Below are positions 26,701 through 33,452 of a stretch of 44,103 bases of DNA, one piece after another. The position numbers were made by a program, and so were the translations under genes. Source of the DNA: Gammaproteobacteria bacterium (GTDB taxonomy: Bacteria; Pseudomonadota; Gammaproteobacteria; Arenicellales; Poriferihabitantaceae). Positions within the stretch are counted from its first letter, which is position 1; the number at the start of each line of letters is the position of its first letter. A model generated the notes under the pieces. It worked only from the letters and a program-made list of their open reading frames with translations, searched no databases and had not been told where the DNA came from. The stretch lies in contig JALCBG010000009.1 of the NCBI GenBank assembly GCA_028066695.1, positions 15,202 through 59,304 of the forward strand, written 5' to 3'.

Positions 26701-26835
26701 GCGCAAAAATATCTGAAAGACCGAAAGGGCCGGCACCTCTCGCCGGCGGAGATTTCGCACTACCAAAACCTCCTCGCCGCGCTGGCGGGGATGGAGGGGG
26801 TGGTGGGGGAGATTGAAAAGGCGGCGGTGTGGTAG
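23719..26835 (+). CDS. Type ISP restriction-modification enzyme (single chain)
   Basis: One 1038-residue polypeptide that appears to combine nuclease and DNA methyltransferase. A PD-(D/E)XK-like site is at D54, E68 and K70 (in VEAK). A helical coupler spans about 160-330; SRGVYYTPEPIVDFMVR and DPGTGTGTF (from residue 373, AdoMet motif I) lead to NPPY (491, motif IV, adenine methylation). The rest is a target-recognition region. LlaGI-type ISP enzymes are about 1500 residues with an SF2 helicase; no helicase is seen here, so this is the short form. TCGA is common and GC lower in the central part, suggesting transfer. ATG 23719 is chosen by position after the -10. Confidence 0.87.
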   Translation: MNLRQYIRDLDAQFSRGGATEHSYRPALERLLREAAPDALVTNEPRQIECGAPDFVLERGEIPLGYVEAKSADKNLDDKNYREQFARYAGALDNLILTNYLEFRLIRDGNQVAAARIGEIRDGRIRQVSAGAADFENLIAAFLAHDGIAITTADSLAAHMAAKARMLAAALADSLLQDEKENGRTEGNGELHDQLQAFRKHLIHDIRPAEFADIYAQTIAYGLFAARLHDDNPGAFTRIRAGSLIPENNPFLRKFFQHIAAHDLDKRIRWVVDALADLFRIAAVEELMAQYTKGGADPFLHFYETFLGAYNPKLRKSRGVYYTPEPIVDFMVRAVDEILRGEFKLRDGLAATDKTRIETKTGKTKLHKVQILDPGTGTGTFLASIVRHIHKKYFARQQGVWQSYAREDLVPRLNGFEILMAPYVMAHIKMDMVLRETGCELGRQRAHVFLTNTLEEHHPDTKTLFARWLSDEANQANFIKRDTPVMVVIGNPPYAVSSSNRGPWIQNLLGEYKKDLKEKKLNLDDDYIKFIRYGEHVVQKTGEGVLAYISNNSFLDGVTHRQMRKTLLETFDKIYILNLHGDTRKEETAPDGSADDNVFDIMQGVSINLFVKTGGGKNKSARVFYADLYGTRESKYEYLRDNAFGKVPYKTLDYQAPSYFFVPKDFSTQEEYEKGFKVNDLFTVFNSGVKTDRDSLFIDFDEGVLSARIKKLLSGKFDEAFRQKYRVKDSGSYKITRIISGKTYDADKIRPVMYRPFDYRSIYYDPAIISRPGAKAAKHLLAGENCALVTSRQFGGRKHFILLMTRTLIEISSQPFAPYSVFPLYLYPETAQKDLDEKSARKPNLDPEIVKAVAAALNLRFTAEVEPGEKTFAPIDLLDYIYAVLHAPSYRERHNEFLKIDFPRVPYPKNAAQFRKLAKLGGKLRALHLLSPAPPRITTYPADGDHFIDGGVLRAAWKITDAKKRVGNVRINAAQFFGGVPESAWTKQIGGYLPAQKYLKDRKGRHLSPAEISHYQNLLAALAGMEGVVGEIEKAAVW

Positions 26836-26877
26836 GGTTTTTGGTCCTGCTAACCAAAGACCTTTTAGGGGGTTGAA

Positions 26878-27006
26878 ATGTCAAATAATCAGCGTAAAGG
26901 CGGGGGGAATGCTCCGAAACCGAAGGGCGATGCGGGCTGGCCTGCCAAAAAATTCCGCAAAAAGGCCGGAGGGGGCCGCCGAAACAACCCGCCGCGGAAA
27001 AAGTAA
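26878..27006 (+). CDS. Small basic protein (42 residues), unknown
   Basis: A short ORF with a strong ribosome site (AGGGGG, seven bases before ATG). The product begins MSNNQRK, is rich in Gly, Lys and Arg, and ends NNPPRKK. No known domain is recognised. The gene 95 bp downstream has a matching beginning (MSDNQQK) and end (PPRKR), so the two are probably related. It follows the restriction-modification gene by 42 bp. The high charge would suit nucleic acid or membrane-surface binding, but this is guesswork. Confidence 0.55.
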   Translation: MSNNQRKGGGNAPKPKGDAGWPAKKFRKKAGGGRRNNPPRKK

Positions 27007-27013
27007 AAACTCG

Positions 27014-27045
27014 CGCCCGGGTGTGAGAAAAATCACACTCGGGCG
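27014..27045. terminator. Long hairpin between the two small genes
   Basis: CGCCCGGGTGTGA (27014-27026) pairs with TCACACTCGGGCG (27033-27045) over 13 positions with one G-U-type mismatch and the loop GAAAAA. No U-run follows on the plus strand (GGGGGTAATTT). On the minus strand the flank AGTTTTTAC is moderately U-rich. It could be an mRNA 3' end or stability element for the small gene, or a protein-binding site. Confidence 0.5.
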
Positions 27046-27101
27046 GGGGTAATTTGGTAAGATTTCTGGTTCCGTTTTGACAAACAACCTAGAGAAAACA
27101 A

Positions 27102-27329
27102 ATGTCAGACAATCAACAGAAAGATTCACCTAGCCCTCCGAGCCCGCCGCCGAGCCCGCCAGCGAGCCCGCCAAGTCCCCCGGCCCCGCCGCCGAGTCCT
27201 CCGAGCCCGCCGGCCCCGCCTCCGAGTCCGCCAAGTTCGCCACCGGGTCCGTCGCGGAAGGGCCGGGGCAGTACCGACTTTTCTTCTATGCCGCTGCGCG
27301 ACCGCGCAAGACCACCACGCAAACGCTGA
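27102..27329 (+). CDS. Small proline-rich repeat protein (75 residues)
   Basis: Residues 9-50 are almost entirely Pro and Ser with some Ala, in PPSP/PPAPPPSP units; the DNA is a degenerate tandem repeat of CCGAGCCCGCC. The ends, MSDNQQK and RPPRKR, resemble those of the 42-residue product upstream. A weak GAGA ribosome site precedes ATG 27102, and TAAGAT at about 27058-27063 could be a -10. Runs of proline would need elongation factor P to be translated. Small proline-rich genes of this sort sometimes sit next to SLATT-like membrane proteins in mobile elements (recalled, not checked). Confidence 0.6.
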   Translation: MSDNQQKDSPSPPSPPPSPPASPPSPPAPPPSPPSPPAPPPSPPSSPPGPSRKGRGSTDFSSMPLRDRARPPRKR

Positions 27330-27363
27330 ACTTTCACCACGCCGCATGGCGAGGAAAACCGAG

Positions 27364-27927
27364 ATGATCACAAACGAAACTCTGACCCGAGAAGACCTAC
27401 TGACCGACTGCGAGCGATCCATGCGCTACCACCACGCGCGCGAACGCTTTTTCGACGGGGCGCATTCGTTCATCCAGTTTCTCGTGTTCGCCGCTTCCTC
27501 CACCGGCGGCGGAGTGCTTTTACTCGGCGAATTTTCCGCCGAATCGGTCAGTGCCGTAGCGCTGGGCGCGGTCAGTCTGCTGGCGTTGCTGAGCCTGGTT
27601 TGGAATCCTTCCAACAAGGGAAAACTGCACCGCTCGCTGTACCGAAAATTTACCCGGCTGCTCGGCGAAGTCTATGCCAACGAAAATCCGGACAACGCGG
27701 CCCGCGCCGAGTGGACGCGCGCCATTCACGAACTCTACGCGCAGGAGCCGCCGGTGTTTCGCGCGCTACTCGCGCACTGCGACAATCAAGTCGCGATTGC
27801 GCTGGACGCCGACCGCGGCCATTTTGTGGACCTGAAATTTCATCAGCGGGTGTTGCGCAACTTCCTGCCGTTTCAAAACGGGGAGTTTTTGAGCCGCAAC
27901 CAGTTGAAAGAGCAGGCGCAGCAGTAA
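27364..27927 (+). CDS. SLATT-like two-helix membrane protein
   Basis: 187 residues: a charged helix with RYHHARERFFDGAHS, two membrane segments at about 37-55 and 63-81, then a soluble helical domain with HRSLYRKFTRLL and QEPPVFRALLAHCDNQVAIAL. Layout and motif spacing resemble SLATT/SMODS-associated 2TM proteins, which are predicted pore-forming effectors of nucleotide-signal defence systems. No nucleotidyltransferase is adjacent. ATG 27364 has GAGGA eight bases upstream; ATG 27346 would add six residues with no ribosome site. The assignment is by eye. Confidence 0.55.
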   Translation: MITNETLTREDLLTDCERSMRYHHARERFFDGAHSFIQFLVFAASSTGGGVLLLGEFSAESVSAVALGAVSLLALLSLVWNPSNKGKLHRSLYRKFTRLLGEVYANENPDNAARAEWTRAIHELYAQEPPVFRALLAHCDNQVAIALDADRGHFVDLKFHQRVLRNFLPFQNGEFLSRNQLKEQAQQ

Positions 27928-27952
27928 CCGCCGGGAAATTCCGCGCAAAAAC

Positions 27953-29254
27953 TCAGGCGCGAACGCTCCCGTCCCCGATGACGATGTATTTCTGACTGGT
28001 CAGCCCCTCCAGCCCGACCGGGCCGCGCGCGTGCAGTTTGTCGGTGCTGATGCCGATTTCGGCGCCGAGGCCGTATTCAAAGCCGTCGGCGAATTGCGTT
28101 GAGGCGTTGACCATCACCGAACTGGAATCCACGCGGCGCAAAAATTCATTCGCGCGAGAAAGGTTTTCGGTGATGATCGCGTCGGTGTGGCGCGAGCCGT
28201 AGGCGGCGATGTGCGCAATCGCCTGCTCCATATCCTCCACCACGCGCACCGCCAAAATCGCGTCCAAATATTCGGCGCGCCAGTCGTCCTCGTTCGCGGT
28301 TTTCATCTGCGGCACGATTTCGCGCGAGGCGTCGCAGCCGCGCAACTCAATGCCCTTGGCGAAATAGCGCCGCGACAATTCCGGCAGCACTTCGCGCGCC
28401 ACCGCCTTCGCCACCAGCAGCGTTTCCATCGCGCCGCAAATTCCGTAGCGGCGCGCCTTGGCGTTGAACGCGACTTCCACCGCCTTGCCGAGGTCGGCGG
28501 CGGCGTCGATATAGACATGACAGACACCCTCCAAATGGCGCAGCACCGGCACGCGCGACTCGCGCGCCACGCGCTCAATCAGACTTTTTCCGCCGCGCGG
28601 GACGATGACATCAATGCAGTCGTCCATCGCCAGCAACGCGCCGACCGCGGCGCGCTCGGCGGTGGCGACCACTTGCGCGGCCTCGGCCGGAAGTTTTGCG
28701 GCGCGCAGGCCGGCGCGCAGCGCATCGGCGGTGGCGAGGTTGGAGTGCAGCGCCTCGGAGCCGCCGCGCAAGATCGCGGCGTTGCCGGCTTTCAGGCAGA
28801 GCGCGGCCGCGTCTATGGTCACATTCGGGCGCGACTCGTAAATGATGCCGATGACGCCGAGCGGCACGCGCATTTTGCCGACGCGAATGCCGCTCGGGCG
28901 CTGCGCCATGCCGCTGATTTCGCCGACCGGATCGGGCAGGCGCGCGACCTGCCGGCAGCCTTCGGCCATCGCTTCCACGCGCGCATCGTCCAGTTGCAGC
29001 CGCTCCATCAGCGGCGCGGCAAGTTTGGCGCGCTCGCCGGCGCGCAAGTCGCGCGCGTTGGCTTCCAGAATTTTCGCGCGGTCGGAAAGCAAATGCGCGG
29101 CGACCGCTTCCAGCGCGGCGTTTTTCGCGCGCGTCGGTGCGGCGGCGAGCGCGTCCGCGGCGGTGCGCGCGGCGCGGCCAAGTTCGGCGACATAGGACTT
29201 AATGTCGGTTTGCTCGGTCGCTTTGGAAATTTCGGCGGTGTTGGCGCTGCTCAT
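27953..29254 (-). CDS. proA: Glutamate-5-semialdehyde dehydrogenase
   Basis: Reduces glutamyl phosphate to the semialdehyde in proline synthesis. Aldehyde dehydrogenase fold: [35 protein letters not shown], catalytic cysteine C273 in [10 protein letters not shown], and [31 protein letters not shown] near the end. 433 residues is typical plus a short N-terminal extension. TACAAT in GCTACAATCGG about 46 bases upstream is a likely -10. It is the last gene of the minus-strand leuS-lptE-holA-proA block. Confidence 0.96.
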   Translation of the reverse strand: MSSANTAEISKATEQTDIKSYVAELGRAARTAADALAAAPTRAKNAALEAVAAHLLSDRAKILEANARDLRAGERAKLAAPLMERLQLDDARVEAMAEGCRQVARLPDPVGEISGMAQRPSGIRVGKMRVPLGVIGIIYESRPNVTIDAAALCLKAGNAAILRGGSEALHSNLATADALRAGLRAAKLPAEAAQVVATAERAAVGALLAMDDCIDVIVPRGGKSLIERVARESRVPVLRHLEGVCHVYIDAAADLGKAVEVAFNAKARRYGICGAMETLLVAKAVAREVLPELSRRYFAKGIELRGCDASREIVPQMKTANEDDWRAEYLDAILAVRVVEDMEQAIAHIAAYGSRHTDAIITENLSRANEFLRRVDSSSVMVNASTQFADGFEYGLGAEIGISTDKLHARGPVGLEGLTSQKYIVIGDGSVRA

Positions 29255-29311
29255 TAAAAAAGGGCACTTGGAAAAAAAGAAAGGGAAAAACCCGCGCCGA
29301 TTGTAGCGCAG

Positions 29312-30337
29312 TCAGGGAATCGCCAGCCCGCACATGCGAAGCCCGATGCTTTCTATTTCCTCCCAGATGTCGCGGCGCTGCAGCGGCGCGCGGCCCTTTA
29401 GCATCAGGTCGGCGCGCGCCAGCCGGCGCAGCAGGTTTTCGCATTGCGGCGCGGACAGGCGGTCCAGCGCGGCGCCGACCGCGCCGGCGCGGCTGCTCCA
29501 CACGCCGTGCCGCTTGAACAGTCCCTGGCGGTTGCCGCCGCGCGCCAAGCCGGCCGACAACTGGCACAGCGTGCGCGCCTCGCGCGCCAGCGCCCACAAA
29601 ATCAGCGTCGGCTCGGCCTGCTCGCGCCGCAGACTTTGCAAAATGCGCGTGCAGCGCGGCGCCGAGCCGGCCAGGCATGCGTCGGCGAACGCGAACACAT
29701 TAAAACGCGCGTGATCGGCAACCGCGCTTTCCACCGCGTCGCAGGTCACCGCGTCTTTCGGCGACAGCAGCGCCAATAAATCCACGGCCTGCGCCGCGGC
29801 CAGCAAATTTCCCTCCACCAGTTGCGCGAGGCGCGCGGCCGCGTCGCGCTCGCATTGCAGGCCGCGCGACGCCATGCGCCGCGACACCCATTCGGGAAGA
29901 TGCGCGGGCGGAATCGCCGCGCATTCCACCGCGACTCCGGCCGCCTCCACCGCGGCGAACCATTTGGTTTTTTGCGTGGCGCGATCGGCCGCGCCGCCGG
30001 CGAGCAATAACACGCAGTCATCCGACGGCGTTTCCGCCGCGTGGCGAACCAGCGCCTTGGCGCCGGCCTCGCCGGGCCGGCCGGCCGGCATGCGCACTTC
30101 AATGATTTTCTTTTCGGCGAACAGCGACATGGCGCGCGCGCCGGCGAGCGCCTCGTTCCAGTCAAAGCCGGGCTCCAGCGTGTGGCGAATGCGCTCGGTG
30201 AAGCCGACCTCGCGCGCGCGCGCGCGGATTTGGTCCAGCGCCTCCTCTATCAGCAATTGCTCGGCGCCGAACAGGTGGTAGAGCGGCGCGAGTTGCTTGC
30301 CAAGATGCGCGGGGAGTTGGTTGTGTTGAATGCGCAT
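29312..30337 (-). CDS. holA: DNA polymerase III subunit delta
   Basis: Clamp-loader subunit that opens the beta sliding clamp. The family is weakly conserved, but LYHLFGAEQLLIEEALDQIR at the N-terminus, the SLFAEKKIIEVRMP strand, and EGNLLAAAQAVDLLALL are typical; 341 residues matches E. coli. The start codon overlaps the lptE stop by one base (30337), consistent with the conserved leuS-lptE-holA order in gammaproteobacteria. Confidence 0.92.
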   Translation of the reverse strand: MRIQHNQLPAHLGKQLAPLYHLFGAEQLLIEEALDQIRARAREVGFTERIRHTLEPGFDWNEALAGARAMSLFAEKKIIEVRMPAGRPGEAGAKALVRHAAETPSDDCVLLLAGGAADRATQKTKWFAAVEAAGVAVECAAIPPAHLPEWVSRRMASRGLQCERDAAARLAQLVEGNLLAAAQAVDLLALLSPKDAVTCDAVESAVADHARFNVFAFADACLAGSAPRCTRILQSLRREQAEPTLILWALAREARTLCQLSAGLARGGNRQGLFKRHGVWSSRAGAVGAALDRLSAPQCENLLRRLARADLMLKGRAPLQRRDIWEEIESIGLRMCGLAIP

Positions 30338-30852
30338 TATTCCCGCGCCAGTTGCGACAGCACGCGCGCCGCCGCTTCGCGGCGCAGGTCGTCTTCCAGA
30401 AAGCGCGCTTCCGCTTCGGCCTGCAGGTGGCGGCCGGCATCGTAGTCAAACGCGCGGCGCAGCGAAAAAGATTTTTCGGCGCGCGCGGTTTCGCCGGGGA
30501 CTTTGAGTTGGTATTGCACCGCGTAGGTTAATGAGTAGGCGGTGGCGCGGCCGTCGGCGCCGGTGGAAAGCGCGGCGCGGCGCATGTCGGTGGTGATGCG
30601 AAGTTTCGTTGCTTCGGTTGAGTCGGGGGAAGACCTAACTTCCGCGCCGCGCGCCGACAATTCATCGGCAAGGCGCGCCACCAAATCGCGGTCGGCGCCG
30701 CTGATTTGCACATGCGCCAATTCCGGCGGCAGCGGGACTGCGGTGCGCAGGTGAAAGCCGCACGCGCCGAGCGACATGCCGGCGGCGGCAAGCAATGCGG
30801 CCGCCGGCAGCGCGCGCCGCTTGGTTTCGCTCCGCAATTTTTCCGCGCGCAT
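30337..30852 (-). CDS. lptE: LPS assembly lipoprotein LptE
   Basis: Outer-membrane lipoprotein that plugs LptD during lipopolysaccharide insertion. A signal sequence ends in the lipobox LGAC with acylated C31, followed by the family hallmark GFHLRTAVPLPPEL. 171 residues is normal. The gene sits 3 bp after leuS and overlaps holA. Its presence implies a Gram-negative envelope with LPS. Confidence 0.92.
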   Translation of the reverse strand: MRAEKLRSETKRRALPAAALLAAAGMSLGACGFHLRTAVPLPPELAHVQISGADRDLVARLADELSARGAEVRSSPDSTEATKLRITTDMRRAALSTGADGRATAYSLTYAVQYQLKVPGETARAEKSFSLRRAFDYDAGRHLQAEAEARFLEDDLRREAAARVLSQLARE

Positions 30853-30855
30853 GCG

Positions 30856-33369
30856 CTACTTCCGCAGCACGATGTTCGCCAGCCGCCCCGGCACCACGAT
30901 GAATTTCGCGACCTCTTTTCCTTCGGTGTGCTTGCGGACATTTTCCGCGGCGAATGCGGCCTCGCGAATTTCGTCTTCGCTCGCGCCGGCCGCGACTTGG
31001 ATTTGCGCGCGCACTTTTCCGTTGACCTGCACCGCCAGGCGCAATTCGTCGGCGGCGAGCGCGGCCTCGTCGGGTTCGGGCCAATCCGCGTCTATGACAT
31101 CGCCGTCTTCGCCGAGGTCGCGCCACAGGCGGTGCGCGATGTGCGGCGTAACCGGCGCGAGCACGCGCGTCAGCGCGAGCAGGCCTTCGCGCATTACCGC
31201 GGCGTTTTCCGAGTTTTTATTTCCGCCGGCATTTTCATTTTCCGCGGCGAATTTTTCCAAGTCGTTCAAAAGTTCCATGCAGGCCGCGACCACGGTGTTG
31301 AATTGGAAGCGGCGGTAGTCGCGCGCGGCGCGGCGCAGCATGGCGTGCACGCGCGCGCGCAAACGCAATGCGTCGCGGCCGCGCAATTTTCCGGACCAAT
31401 CCGGCGCGGCCAGGGTTTTTTTCGCGGCGAGAATTTCCCCGTTCGCATTTTCCGTGGCGCGCTGCGTCAGCCGCCACCACCGCCGCAAAAACCGCTCGGC
31501 GCCGGCGACGCCGTCGTCATTCCATTCCAGCGCCTGCTCGGGCGGCGCCGCGAACATCACGAACAGGCGGACGGTGTCGGCGCCGTAACGCTCTATCATC
31601 GCCAGCGGCTCCACCACATTGTTTTTGGACTTGGACATCTTCGCGCCGTCTTTCAGCACCATTCCCTGCGTGAGCAGATTGGTGAACGGCTCGTCGCCTT
31701 TGACCAGTCCGGCGTCGCGCAGCAACTTGTGAAAAAAACGCGCGTATAAAAGATGCAGCACCGCGTGCTCAATGCCGCCGATGTACTGGTCCACCGGCAT
31801 CCAGTAATCGGCGCGTTCGTCCAGCATCGCGTCGTCGCAATTCGGGCAGCAGTAACGGTGGAAATACCATGACGATTCCACGAAAGTGTCAAAGGTGTCG
31901 GTCTCGCGCACGGCCTCCGCGCCGTCGGCAAAAACCGCTTTGTAAAATTCCGGATCGTCTTTGAGGCTGGACGCGGGACCGGCGTCTTCGGGAAGCACCA
32001 CCGGCAATTGCTCGTCGGCGACCGCCGCGGCGTTTCCGTCGGCGTCGTAGAGCACCGGAATCGGGCAGCCCCAGTAACGCTGGCGCGACACGCCCCAGTC
32101 GCGCAGCCGGTACTGCACGCTGCGCTTGCCGGCGCCGGCGCGCTCCAACCGCGCGGCGACCGCGTCAAAAGCCGCGGCGAAATTCATGCCGTCAAATTCG
32201 CCGGAGTTCATCAGCACGCCGTCCTTGCCGGCATACGCTTCGGCGGTGAAGTCATGATTTTCCGCGGCGTTTTTTGGGGGACAAATCACCGGGCGAATTT
32301 CAATGCCGTGTTTGCGCGCGAATTCGTGATCGCGCGCGTCATGCGCCGGCACCGCCATGACCGCGCCGGTGCCGTAGCCCATCAGCACAAAATTCGCCGC
32401 CCAAACCGGAATGCGCTCGCCGCTCAGCGGGTGTTCCGCCTGCATGCCGAGCGGCACGCCCTTTTTTTCCATGGTTTCCAACTCGGCTTCGGCGGTCGCC
32501 GCTTTTTTGCATTGCGCGGCGAATTCGGCGACTTTCGCGTCGCTTTTTGCGGCGTGGCGCGCCAGCGGGTGCTCGGCCGCGACGAACACCGCGGTGACGC
32601 CCATTATGGTGTCGGGGCGCGTGGTATAAACGCCGAGCGGCTGATCAAAACCTTCCACCGAAAAGGAAAACTCCACGCCCTCGGAGCGGCCGATCCAATT
32701 GCGCTGCATGGTCTTGACCGACTCGGGCCAGCCTTCCAATTCGTCCAGCCCGCGCAGCAATTCCTCGGCGTAGGCGGTGATGCGCAAAAACCACTGCGAA
32801 ACTTCGCGCCGCTCCACCACCGCGCCGGAGCGCCAGCCGCGCCCGTTTTCCACCTGCTCATTGGCCAGCACGGTTTTTTCCACCGGGTCCCAGTTGACCA
32901 CCGCCATTTTTTTGTAGGCCAGGCCCTTTTCCAACAGGCGGTTAAAAAACCACTGCTCCCAGCGGTAATAGCCGGGCGTGCAGGTCGCCAACTCGCGGCT
33001 CCAGTCATAGGCGAAACCGAGCCGCTGCAGCTGCTTTTTCATGTCGGCGATGTTGTCGTAGGTCCATTTCGCCGGCGGCATGCCGCGCTCTATCGCCGCG
33101 TTTTCGGCCGGCAGCCCGAACGCGTCCCAGCCGATCGGCTGCATCACATTCTTGCCGCGCATGCGCTGGTAGCGGCTGATCACATCGCCGATGGTGTAGT
33201 TGCGCACATGCCCCATGTGCAGTTGCCCGGACGGATAGGGCAGCATGGAAAGGCAGTAGAACTTCTCGCGCCCCGGCTCTTCGCGCGCCGCAAAGCAATT
33301 TTGCTCCTCCCAGTATTTCTGGACGGCCGGCTCTATGTCGGACGGGCGGTAATGGCTGGCGGACGGCAT
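30856..33369 (-). CDS. leuS: Leucyl-tRNA synthetase
   Basis: Charges tRNA-Leu. It has HMGH (51-54) and KMSKS (577-581), the CP1 editing domain with [16 protein letters not shown] and [10 protein letters not shown], and the anticodon-binding domain. 837 residues is slightly below E. coli. Two loops in the C-terminal third contain Asn/Ala/Glu-rich stretches (such as [14 protein letters not shown] near residue 705-720) encoded by the GCGGAAAA micro-repeat, apparently tolerated in-frame insertions. TACAAT on this strand at 33410-33415 is a likely -10, back to back with that of dnaG. Confidence 0.97.
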   Translation of the reverse strand: MPSASHYRPSDIEPAVQKYWEEQNCFAAREEPGREKFYCLSMLPYPSGQLHMGHVRNYTIGDVISRYQRMRGKNVMQPIGWDAFGLPAENAAIERGMPPAKWTYDNIADMKKQLQRLGFAYDWSRELATCTPGYYRWEQWFFNRLLEKGLAYKKMAVVNWDPVEKTVLANEQVENGRGWRSGAVVERREVSQWFLRITAYAEELLRGLDELEGWPESVKTMQRNWIGRSEGVEFSFSVEGFDQPLGVYTTRPDTIMGVTAVFVAAEHPLARHAAKSDAKVAEFAAQCKKAATAEAELETMEKKGVPLGMQAEHPLSGERIPVWAANFVLMGYGTGAVMAVPAHDARDHEFARKHGIEIRPVICPPKNAAENHDFTAEAYAGKDGVLMNSGEFDGMNFAAAFDAVAARLERAGAGKRSVQYRLRDWGVSRQRYWGCPIPVLYDADGNAAAVADEQLPVVLPEDAGPASSLKDDPEFYKAVFADGAEAVRETDTFDTFVESSWYFHRYCCPNCDDAMLDERADYWMPVDQYIGGIEHAVLHLLYARFFHKLLRDAGLVKGDEPFTNLLTQGMVLKDGAKMSKSKNNVVEPLAMIERYGADTVRLFVMFAAPPEQALEWNDDGVAGAERFLRRWWRLTQRATENANGEILAAKKTLAAPDWSGKLRGRDALRLRARVHAMLRRAARDYRRFQFNTVVAACMELLNDLEKFAAENENAGGNKNSENAAVMREGLLALTRVLAPVTPHIAHRLWRDLGEDGDVIDADWPEPDEAALAADELRLAVQVNGKVRAQIQVAAGASEDEIREAAFAAENVRKHTEGKEVAKFIVVPGRLANIVLRK

Positions 33370-33409
33370 GCGGTGCGGGAGGCGGAGATCGGGGCGTTGC
33401 GCGGGCGCG

Positions 33410-33415
33410 ATTGTA
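33410..33415 (-). promoter_or_regulatory. -10 box for leuS operon
   Basis: Minus-strand GCTACAATCG, about 40 bases before the leuS ATG. The octamer GCTACAAT is shared with the proA and paaI-like promoters. Confidence 0.45.
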
Positions 33416-33439
33416 GCGGATTTTGGCGGCGCTTCGCCC

Positions 33440-33445
33440 TATAAT
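33440..33445 (+). promoter_or_regulatory. Consensus -10 for dnaG (leaderless arrangement)
   Basis: A perfect TATAAT ends seven bases before ATG 33453, predicting that the dnaG mRNA begins at or next to its start codon. No Shine-Dalgarno is present, and no good -35 is seen. Confidence 0.6.
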
Positions 33446-33452
33446 GCGCGGC

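Noticed and set aside
23719-26835. Full LlaGI/LlaBIII-type ISP enzyme with translocase
   Set aside because: The protein has nuclease and methyltransferase motifs but no Walker A or DEAD-box helicase motifs and is about 500 residues shorter than those enzymes.
27077-27082. TTGACA as a -35 box for the proline-rich gene
   Set aside because: A 17-bp spacer would place the -10 on the start codon at 27102, where no -10-like sequence exists.
27126-27260. CRISPR-like array
   Set aside because: The repetition is a short in-frame proline/serine coding repeat with no unique spacers of constant length; no cas genes are present.
23642-27952. Integrated mobile element with attachment sites
   Set aside because: No integrase, transposase, or matching direct or inverted repeats at the borders were found; only composition and gene content suggest transfer.
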